A stretch of DNA of 43,601 nucleotides from CAISDA01 sp050258555 (GTDB lineage: Bacteria > Bacteroidota > Ignavibacteria > UBA10030 > UBA8401): positions 1 through 43,601 of the forward strand of contig JBLMZA010000051.1 of assembly GCA_050258555.1 (NCBI GenBank), in the 5' to 3' direction. Made by a program: the position numbers and the translations under genes. A model generated the notes under the pieces. The model was given only the letters and a program-made list of their open reading frames with translations, had not been told where the DNA came from and did not search any database. Below are positions 17,071 through 22,701 of the stretch, one piece after another. The stretch's first letter is position 1, and each line of letters starts with the position of its first letter.

Positions 17071-18132
17071 ATGATCACTGTACAGACAACGATACCGGGA
17101 GTGGAGCGCCTGCACGGGGGTGCACCGATCCTGACGAAGATCGAAGAACACCCGTGGGAAAATAAAGTGACATTCAATCCGGGATGCATCCTTGTCGAAG
17201 ACAAGGAAGAACTGCATGCCATCGTGGCGTCGCTGCCCTTCGGCGACGAGACGCGCCGCGCGCTGCTGAAGGAAGAGGCGCTGTGCTTTCTTCTGTACCG
17301 GGCGCAGGGAAGGAAAACACAGATCTACGATCATACGCGTTCGAGCATGGGGCTTGCGGTGCTGTCGCCCGATCTGCGTCTGCTTGCCCGCACCCGTGAG
17401 CCGGTCGTGCGGCCGACCGAGCCGTATGAAAATCTGGGCGTCGAGGACGGCAGGCTGACGAAAGTGAACGATCGGTACTATCTCATCTACACCGCGTTCT
17501 CCTCGGGCGCGCCGGATAATCAGGTGCGCATCGCCGCCGCCTCGACGGTCAACTTTGTCGAGTGGGAAAAGCACGGACTCATCAAAGGGGACTTCAACGA
17601 GATCGACAACAAGAACGGCGTGCTCTTCGATACCATGGTGAACGGGCGGCATCTCATGCTGCATCGTCCGATGAAGGGAGAAGGGGCGATGCAGATTCAT
17701 TGGGCCGAGGCCGATGCCGTGCTCGGAGAATGGAAATCGCGCGGCGTGTTGATGCAGGTGCGGCCGAATCCGAAGTTCATCGACACATGGATCGGCGGAG
17801 GCGCTCCGCCCATCGGGCTGCCGGACGGCCGCTTCCTGATGCTCTATCATATCGGCAACCGGCGCGCCGACATGCGCCGTGAATATGTGCTGGGCATCGC
17901 CCTGATCGACCCCCTGATGCCCGACCCCGTCGTTCGGCGCGATGAACCGCTTCTGCGGCCCATGTCGGCATCGGAGACCATCGGCGATATGGAACTCGGC
18001 GTGGATGACGTCGTATTCGTCTGCGGCGCCTATTTCCACAAGGGAGACCTGTATTTCCCTTATGCCGGCGCCGACAGCGTCGTGCTGGGCGGAAAGATCG
18101 CCCATGCCGATCTTCAGCGGTATCTCACGTAA
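17071..18132 (+). CDS. GH130 family mannoside phosphorylase/hydrolase
   Basis: This is a 353-residue five-bladed beta-propeller enzyme of family GH130, which cleaves beta-mannosides, usually by phosphorolysis to mannose 1-phosphate. The family signature GVEDGR places the catalytic Asp at 126. The paired motifs FNPG near the N-terminus, GGGAPPIGLPDGRFLMLYH, and CGAYFHKGDLYFPYAGADSVV at the end are characteristic. There is no signal peptide, so it is cytoplasmic. It starts 39 bases after the GH2 beta-mannosidase with a GGAG SD, indicating one operon. The pairing of GH130 with GH2 suggests degradation of imported beta-mannooligosaccharides. Linkage specificity cannot be read from the sequence. 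Confidence 0.92.
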   Translation: MITVQTTIPGVERLHGGAPILTKIEEHPWENKVTFNPGCILVEDKEELHAIVASLPFGDETRRALLKEEALCFLLYRAQGRKTQIYDHTRSSMGLAVLSPDLRLLARTREPVVRPTEPYENLGVEDGRLTKVNDRYYLIYTAFSSGAPDNQVRIAAASTVNFVEWEKHGLIKGDFNEIDNKNGVLFDTMVNGRHLMLHRPMKGEGAMQIHWAEADAVLGEWKSRGVLMQVRPNPKFIDTWIGGGAPPIGLPDGRFLMLYHIGNRRADMRREYVLGIALIDPLMPDPVVRRDEPLLRPMSASETIGDMELGVDDVVFVCGAYFHKGDLYFPYAGADSVVLGGKIAHADLQRYLT

Positions 18133-18163
18133 AAAGGGCTGTTTTGGGCCCGCCTGGAACGGA

Positions 18164-18193
18164 TCTTTCGGTTGTTTGTGTTTAAACGAAAGA
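18164..18193. repeat. Short inverted repeat upstream of htpX
   Basis: Arms TCTTTCG (18164-18170) and CGAAAGA (18187-18193) flank a 16-base AT-rich centre, in the 158-base gap before htpX. It could be an operator or an RNA hairpin. It is not the CIRCE heat-shock sequence. No convincing -35/-10 pair was found beside it. Confidence 0.35.
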
Positions 18194-18290
18194 ATCGGCA
18201 TATTTCATCCTCTGCAGAGAAGGCGGAATGGAACAAAAACGGCTTTCATCCGTCTACAGTCAGTAAGGTGAAATTACAGGAGACGATGCG

Positions 18291-19145
18291 ATGAATTCGA
18301 TGAAAACAGCGATGTTGATGGCGATGATGACGGCGCTTGTCGTGGGCGTGGGATATTTCCTGGGCGGCAACGGCGGCATGGTGATGGCCTTCATGTTCGC
18401 CGTGGTGATGAATTTCGGCAGTTACTGGTTCAGCGACAAGATCGTTCTGCGCATGTACGGCGCACAGGAGGTGACCGAGCAGGAAGCGCCGGAACTCTAC
18501 CGCATCACGCGCGAGTTGGCGGCGCGCGCGGCAATTCCGATGCCAAAGGTCTATATTATTCCGAGCGACCAGCCCAACGCCTTTGCGACAGGACGCAATC
18601 CCGAGCATGCGGCGGTGGCGGTCACCGAGAGCATCATGCGTCTGCTCACGATCGATGAGCTCAAAGGCGTGATCGGCCACGAACTCGGCCATGTGAAACA
18701 CCGCGACATTCTCATCGGCACGATCGCCGCCACGTTTGCCGGCGCGATTTCGATGCTGGCGCATATGGCGCAGTGGGCAATGATCTTCGGCGGCGGACGC
18801 CGTTCGGATGACGACGACGGCAGTCCGATCGCAAGCCTGGTCATGATCATTGTGGCGCCGATTGCGGCCATGCTCATACAGATGGCGATCTCGCGCTCGC
18901 GCGAATACCTGGCCGATGAAGCTGGCGCCGAACTGGCGGGCAATCCGCTGCTGCTTGCCGGAGCGCTCCGCAAGCTCGATGCCCGGGTGCATGCAATCCC
19001 GATGGATGCCAATCCGGCTACCGCGCACATGTTCATTGTGAATCCGCTGAGCGGACGCGGTTTGATGACGCTCTTCAGCACGCATCCGCCCATGGAAGAG
19101 CGTGTGGCCCGGCTTGAAGCGATGGTCTACGGCCGCGCCGTCTGA
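18291..19145 (+). CDS. htpX: Protease HtpX (M48B)
   Basis: This is an inner-membrane zinc endopeptidase of 284 residues that degrades misfolded membrane proteins together with FtsH. Two N-terminal membrane segments (about 4-24 and 29-48) are followed by the cytoplasmic catalytic part. H130 and H134 with catalytic E131 are in HELGH, and the third ligand E205 is in SREYLADEAGAE. Two more hydrophobic stretches lie between (about 142-165 and 182-202). The C-terminal FSTHPPMEERVARLE motif is diagnostic. The start ATG has AGGAG about 8 bases upstream, and a second ATG three codons later is possible. A strong terminator follows, so htpX is probably a single-gene unit. Confidence 0.96.
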   Translation: MNSMKTAMLMAMMTALVVGVGYFLGGNGGMVMAFMFAVVMNFGSYWFSDKIVLRMYGAQEVTEQEAPELYRITRELAARAAIPMPKVYIIPSDQPNAFATGRNPEHAAVAVTESIMRLLTIDELKGVIGHELGHVKHRDILIGTIAATFAGAISMLAHMAQWAMIFGGGRRSDDDDGSPIASLVMIIVAPIAAMLIQMAISRSREYLADEAGAELAGNPLLLAGALRKLDARVHAIPMDANPATAHMFIVNPLSGRGLMTLFSTHPPMEERVARLEAMVYGRAV

Positions 19146-19175
19146 CGAGCGCACGAATGATTGTTCCGTTATTGC

Positions 19176-19234
19176 AACGATCCCGTCTGCCGCGCATGGC
19201 CTGTGCCGTGCGGCGGACGGGATCGTTCATTTTT
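19176..19234 (+). terminator. Long hairpin terminator after htpX
   Basis: AACGATCCCGTC (19176-19187) pairs perfectly with GACGGGATCGTT (19216-19227). The stem extends inward through CGCCGC/GCCGC-type pairing with a few mismatches. CATTTTTATT follows. The A/T flanks on both sides could let it also work in reverse. Confidence 0.85.
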
Positions 19235-19286
19235 ATTCCTCCGGAGCCGGGGACGCAGGCGTCGGGCCTTCGTCGGAACAATTCAT

Positions 19287-19315
19287 TTGACATTAGGATT
19301 CCTTTTTCTTATAAT
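19287..19315 (+). promoter_or_regulatory. Perfect consensus sigma-70 promoter for the sppA operon
   Basis: The -35 box TTGACA (19287-19292) and -10 box TATAAT (19310-19315) both match the housekeeping consensus at all six positions, with the ideal 17-base spacer. The predicted start near 19322 gives a leader of about 37 bases before the sppA ATG at 19360. It lies just beyond the htpX terminator, as expected for a new transcription unit. Confidence 0.9.
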
Positions 19316-19359
19316 TATAATCATTTCAATAAGTTACCCTGCCGTAACCGGGGCTTTTC

Positions 19360-20262
19360 ATGACACGAACCGCAAAATGGGTGTTTGGCATCCTGACAGC
19401 GCTGCTGATCGCATTTGTTGTCATCGTCTTTTCATTCATGTACTATCTCCTGCAGGGGGATGAGAATGAGGAACAGGGCGCCGGATCGAACGGCACCGTC
19501 GCCTTGATTGAACTGAAAGAGACGATTGTTTCATCGGACAACACGGTGCGGCTTTTTAAGAAGTATCGCGAGAATCCGTCGGTGAAGGCGATCGTCTTTC
19601 GCGTCGAATCGCCCGGAGGCGGAGTGGCCGCGAGCCAGGAGATTTACGAGGAAGTGAAGAAGACGCGCGACGGAGGAAAGCCCGTGGTCGTCTCGATGGG
19701 ATCGGTGGCCGCGAGCGGCGGCTATTATGTGTCGTGCGGCGCAAGCAAGATCGTCGCCAATCCCGGCACGGTGACAGGAAGCATCGGCGTCATCACGCAG
19801 TTCATTCATGTGAACGGACTGATGGAAAAAATCGGCGTGAGTTCGACGACGATCAAGAGCGGCAAGTTGAAGGACGCCGGATCGCCGATGCGTCCGCCGA
19901 CGGAAGAAGACAAGAAATATTTTCAGGAGATGATCGACGACGTCTACGGACAGTTCGTCGGCGTCGTCGCCGCCGAGCGCAAGCTCGACGTCGATGTTGT
20001 GAAGAGCATTGCCGACGGAAGAGTGTACACGGGGAAGAGGGCGTACGAACTCAAGCTTGTCGATACGCTGGGCACCTATGAGGATGCGATCGCGCTTGCC
20101 GGCAGGCTGGCGAACATCAAAGGCGTTCCTGCGACGGTGCGCGAGAGGAAGAAGGAACGGCTGTCGGATATCCTGTTTGGTACCGTCAAGAACGAGGTGA
20201 CGTCGCTGAAGAACGAGCTTGTCAATCAGCCTCTGCTTCAATATTCTCTTACGCAACCTTAA
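19360..20262 (+). CDS. sppA: Signal peptide peptidase SppA (S49 family, short type)
   Basis: This is a membrane-anchored serine protease of 300 residues that degrades cleaved signal peptides. One N-terminal membrane helix (about 7-32) is followed by a single S49 domain, the short Bacillus-like form rather than the doubled E. coli form. The nucleophile Ser119 lies in GSVAASGGYY. The general-base Lys lies in SGKLKDAGSP (K171 by spacing, or K169). FRVESPGGGVAASQEIY and GSIGVITQF are family motifs. It is driven by the consensus promoter at 19287-19315. The gene for HU follows after 18 bases and may be co-transcribed. Confidence 0.95.
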   Translation: MTRTAKWVFGILTALLIAFVVIVFSFMYYLLQGDENEEQGAGSNGTVALIELKETIVSSDNTVRLFKKYRENPSVKAIVFRVESPGGGVAASQEIYEEVKKTRDGGKPVVVSMGSVAASGGYYVSCGASKIVANPGTVTGSIGVITQFIHVNGLMEKIGVSSTTIKSGKLKDAGSPMRPPTEEDKKYFQEMIDDVYGQFVGVVAAERKLDVDVVKSIADGRVYTGKRAYELKLVDTLGTYEDAIALAGRLANIKGVPATVRERKKERLSDILFGTVKNEVTSLKNELVNQPLLQYSLTQP

Positions 20263-20280
20263 CAAACCAGGAGACTCGCT

Positions 20281-20622
20281 GTGACGAAAGCAGATATCGT
20301 CGATACGATCGCGTCGGGCACCGGTCTGACGAAAGTCGAAACCGAAGCTGTGGTGGACGGGTTCATACACACGGTGATCAACTCGCTGTGTGACGGCAGG
20401 AACATCGAGATCCGCGGATTCGGAAGCTTCAAAGTGAAGGAGCGCAAGGGGCGCATGGCGCGCAACCCGCGCACGGGAGCGCAGGTGCCGGTTGAAGATC
20501 ATTACGTGCCTCTGTTCAAGGTTTCGAAAGAGCTGAAGGCGAAGGTGAATGAGAGCATGAAGCAGCATCCGCCGGCCGAGAAGCCTGTGAAGAAGGATGT
20601 GACTGAAAGCAGCGCCGAATAA
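20281..20622 (+). CDS. HU/IHF family DNA-binding protein
   Basis: This is a histone-like nucleoid protein of 113 residues that bends DNA as a dimer. Helices at the N-terminus (MTKADIVDTIASGTGLTKVETEAVVDGFIHTV is the usual region) lead into the signature GFGSFKVKERKGR and the DNA-clamping arm RNPRTGAQVPV. The core ends near residue 92. A Lys/Pro/Glu-rich tail of about 20 residues extends beyond the usual length of about 90. The start is GTG with an AGGAG SD, 18 bases after sppA. HU, IHF-alpha and IHF-beta cannot be separated by eye. Confidence 0.93.
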   Translation: MTKADIVDTIASGTGLTKVETEAVVDGFIHTVINSLCDGRNIEIRGFGSFKVKERKGRMARNPRTGAQVPVEDHYVPLFKVSKELKAKVNESMKQHPPAEKPVKKDVTESSAE

Positions 20623-20658
20623 GCGCATATTGAGGAAGAAGGGCGAAAGAGCAAACGC

Positions 20659-21459
20659 GTGGCAGCCAAAAAGAATATTTGTCCCTGGTGCGGCATCGCC
20701 AACCCCGAGGATGCGGAACAATGCATCGGGTGCGGAAGCGATCTGAATGCCGCTCCCGCATCGTCGGTCGAATCGCCTCGTCCGGCCGCTGCTGAACCGG
20801 CGCCGAAGTCCGAAGAGGAAAAGGCGAAGCCTGCTGCTCCGTCGCCGAAACGACCGGCCGCCCAAAAATCCGCCGCAGCATCGCCGAAGAAGAAGGGCGG
20901 CTCGGGAGAGATCCGGCCCGGGTATGTCTATGCGGCCATTGCCGCGATCGCCATTGTGGGATATCTGCTGCTGAAGGACGATCAGCCTGCGATGCCGGAT
21001 GTTCCGCAGCATACGTCGCTTGCGCAGACCGATTCGACCGGGGAGCGCATCCGTTCGATGGAAGAATATCTTCGTTCGCATCCGGGCGACAATGAGGCGA
21101 AGCTTGCCTATGCCAACACGCTTCATGACGCGCGGCAGTTCCCGAAGGCCATTGCGGCTTATCAGGACTACCTGAAGGCCGTTCCGAAGAATGCCGACGC
21201 GCGCGTCGATATGGCGATCTGCCAGTTCGAATCGGGCGATGCGAAGGCGGCGATCACGGAGCTGAAAAAGGCCCTTGAATACGAGCCGAAGCATCAGCCG
21301 GCGATGTTCAACCTGGGCGTGGTCTATCTGAATCAGCAGAATATGAAGGAATCAAACGACTGGTTTTCTCGCTGTGCGGCGGTCGATCCCGCTACGCCTC
21401 TGGCCGCGCGTGCGAAGCAGCTCTTAACGCAACATTCATCAACGAACAAAAATCCATAG
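20659..21459 (+). CDS. Zinc-ribbon, single-span membrane, TPR protein
   Basis: This 266-residue protein starts with GTG. An N-terminal zinc ribbon (C8, C11, C22, C25) is followed by a Pro/Ala/Lys-rich linker (about 30-85), one membrane helix (about 89-106, YVYAAIAAIAIVGYLLL) and three to four TPR repeats (about 125-250) predicted outside the cytoplasm. The repeats read EAKLAYANTLHDARQFPKAI, ARVDMAICQFESGDAKAAI and PAMFNLGVVYLNQQNMKES. The ribbon would be cytoplasmic and the TPRs periplasmic, a layout suited to a scaffold or sensor. It sits between HU and the bS22-like gene. No specific function is recognised. Confidence 0.75.
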   Translation: MAAKKNICPWCGIANPEDAEQCIGCGSDLNAAPASSVESPRPAAAEPAPKSEEEKAKPAAPSPKRPAAQKSAAASPKKKGGSGEIRPGYVYAAIAAIAIVGYLLLKDDQPAMPDVPQHTSLAQTDSTGERIRSMEEYLRSHPGDNEAKLAYANTLHDARQFPKAIAAYQDYLKAVPKNADARVDMAICQFESGDAKAAITELKKALEYEPKHQPAMFNLGVVYLNQQNMKESNDWFSRCAAVDPATPLAARAKQLLTQHSSTNKNP

Positions 21460-21461
21460 TA

Positions 21462-21470
21462 AGGAGGTGT
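21462..21470 (+). promoter_or_regulatory. Extended Shine-Dalgarno before the bS22-like gene
   Basis: AAGGAGGTG around 21462-21470 matches nearly the full anti-SD end of 16S rRNA and is the best ribosome site in the window, about 7 bases before ATG 21478. It decides the start of a gene too short for ordinary ORF calling. Confidence 0.75.
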
Positions 21471-21477
21471 CACGCCA

Positions 21478-21573
21478 ATGCCGAGCGGAAAAAAACGCAA
21501 ACGTCATAAAATGGCGACCCACAAGCGCAAGAAGCGCTTGCGGAAGCTGCGCCACAAGAAGAAGAACAGATAA
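21478..21573 (+). CDS. AURKAIP1/COX24-like small basic protein (probable ribosomal protein bS22)
   Basis: This is a 31-residue, extremely basic protein that begins MPSGKKRKRHK and ends KKKNR. It contains the ATHKRKKRLRKLRHKK core. This closely resembles the tiny AURKAIP1/COX24-domain proteins annotated in Bacteroidetes and Chlorobi, related to mitochondrial mS38 and to the actinobacterial small-subunit protein bS22. It probably binds 16S rRNA on the small subunit near the decoding region (knowledge of the family, not tested here). The near-perfect SD upstream and the terminator immediately downstream both support a real, strongly translated gene. The zinc-ribbon/TPR gene ends 18 bases before it. 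Confidence 0.88.
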   Translation: MPSGKKRKRHKMATHKRKKRLRKLRHKKKNR

Positions 21574-21575
21574 CA

Positions 21576-21616
21576 AAAGAGCTGCTCGCCATCACCGGAT
21601 CGAGCAGTTTTTTTTT
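21576..21616 (+). terminator. Rho-independent terminator after bS22-like gene
   Basis: CTGCTCG (21582-21588) pairs with CGAGCAG (21601-21607) around a 12-base loop. The stem is followed by nine T, and an A-rich flank lies on the 5' side. It ends the sppA-HU-TPR-bS22 unit. Confidence 0.88.
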
Positions 21617-21721
21617 GTGCGCCCGGTATTCATATCTTGCTTTTTGCCGAAAATCTCTGTAATCTCCGAGAGTGACTCGGAAGAAAGAAGCCATCATTTA
21701 CTTGTTAATGCGGAGGACGTA

Positions 21722-22066
21722 ATGGAAAACAATGAAGACGGAGTGAGAAAAGGATTGCTGGTCGGTTTCCTGGCCGGAAGCGTTGTCGGAGCGGTCATTG
21801 CGCTGCTGTATGCGCCGAAACCGGGCAAGGAACTGCGCGCTGATATCAAGAACAAGGCCGGAGAACTGATCGATGAAGCGGAAGAATACGTGAGCGAAGC
21901 GCGCACGAAAGCCGTCGACATCATCAATGAAGGGAAACGCCGCTCCGAGACGCTGATCGACGAGGCGAAGAAACGCGCCGAATCGCTTCTGGGCGATGCA
22001 GAGCAGATCCTGTCCGACGCCAAAGAGCGCGTGGGAGAGACGAAGAAACGCAACAGCGAAAAATAA
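21722..22066 (+). CDS. YtxH domain-containing protein
   Basis: This is a 114-residue protein. After a short start (MENNEDGVRKG) it has one membrane helix (about 12-30, LLVGFLAGSVVGAVIALLYAP) with the YtxH signature APKPGKELR. A long charged amphipathic helix fills the rest (EEYVSEARTKAVDII and a run of Lys/Glu heptads). YtxH proteins are small general-stress or envelope-associated proteins of unclear function. The frame is open upstream, but ATG 21722 has GGAGG eight bases before it and follows the terminator region. It pairs with the DUF948 gene downstream, a combination seen in other bacteria. Confidence 0.85.
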   Translation: MENNEDGVRKGLLVGFLAGSVVGAVIALLYAPKPGKELRADIKNKAGELIDEAEEYVSEARTKAVDIINEGKRRSETLIDEAKKRAESLLGDAEQILSDAKERVGETKKRNSEK

Positions 22067-22105
22067 TTTTTTCATCCATTGTCACAAGGCGGCCTGCCGC
22101 CTTCC

Positions 22106-22145
22106 GGACGGCGGCGCGTTGTATAAGGCTGTTGCGCCGCCGTCC
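22106..22145 (+). repeat. Perfect 12-bp inverted repeat before the DUF948 gene
   Basis: GGACGGCGGCGC (22106-22117) and GCGCCGCCGTCC (22134-22145) are exact reverse complements around a 16-base loop, in the 108-base gap between YtxH and DUF948. There is no T run after it, so it is not a standard terminator. It may be an RNA-stability hairpin or attenuator, since the GTG start is only 29 bases further. Confidence 0.8.
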
Positions 22146-22174
22146 TTCCTGACTCCAAACTGAAGGAGAGATTC

Positions 22175-22579
22175 GTGGAATCGTTTTTATTGATCGCACA
22201 GATCCTCGTGCTGCTGTCGCTGTCGGCGCTTGCGATCTACCTGGTGGTTGTGCTCAGCAAAGTGAAAGACATGCTCAACACCGTTGAGCAGAATATCAAG
22301 GATGTGAGCGCGAGGGCCATTCCGGTTCTCGAGAATATGGAAGCGCTCACCGCAAAGCTCCGCTCGGTTACCGACAGCATCGACGACCAGATGTCGCTCA
22401 TCCGGAATTCGCTCAAAACGCTGCGCGACGTAACGGATAATATTTCCCGCTTTGAACGCAAGGTGCAGGACCACATCGAAGGACCGATCATGGAAGTTGC
22501 GACGGTCGTCGGCGGGTTCATCCGCGGTGTCGCCGGTTTCCTCAATAAATTCACTCGCCGAGGTCCATCACTACCCTAA
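22175..22579 (+). CDS. DUF948-like membrane-anchored coiled-coil protein
   Basis: This is a 134-residue protein starting at GTG with a GAAGGAGAG SD. One N-terminal membrane helix (about 4-27) is followed by a long helix with regular heptads (VKDMLNTVEQNIKDVSARAI, TAKLRSVTDSIDDQMSL) characteristic of DUF948. The C-terminus turns hydrophobic and glycine-rich (VATVVGGFIRGVAGFLNKF). The family is often found beside YtxH genes, as here. No biochemical role is established. Confidence 0.8.
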   Translation: MESFLLIAQILVLLSLSALAIYLVVVLSKVKDMLNTVEQNIKDVSARAIPVLENMEALTAKLRSVTDSIDDQMSLIRNSLKTLRDVTDNISRFERKVQDHIEGPIMEVATVVGGFIRGVAGFLNKFTRRGPSLP

Positions 22580-22650
22580 CACAGCGCAGAGATCCTCCGG
22601 TGTGAAGATATTTTTTTCATTGAATTATCACTGCCGCCGCGAGAAAGAGC

Positions 22651-22679
22651 TTTCCACGACGGTTCATTTCTTTTATTTT
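22651..22679 (+). promoter_or_regulatory. Candidate sigma-70 promoter for the EF-G paralogue
   Basis: TTTCCA (22651-22656) and TATTTT (22674-22679) each match the consensus at four of six bases, with a 17-base spacer. A start near 22686 would leave only a 16-base leader carrying the AAAGGAG site. This is plausible but weak. Confidence 0.35.
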
Positions 22680-22701
22680 ATCGAATGTAAAGGAGTGTAC
22701 T

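Noticed and set aside
18187..18230. Possible -10 box CATATT before htpX.
   Set aside because: The best upstream partner (TTGTGT) has three of six matches with an 18-base spacer, which is not better than chance.
19531..21294. Minus-strand open frame of 587 codons spanning sppA, HU and the TPR gene.
   Set aside because: It crosses three well-supported plus-strand genes and the spaces between them, is Arg-rich and low in complexity, and has no recognisable motif.
21640..21681. TTGCTT-17-TAATCT and the TCCGAG/CTCGGA repeat as a promoter/operator for the YtxH gene.
   Set aside because: Only three of six bases match in each box and the repeat arms are 6 bp. This is too weak to call, although the position after a terminator is suitable.
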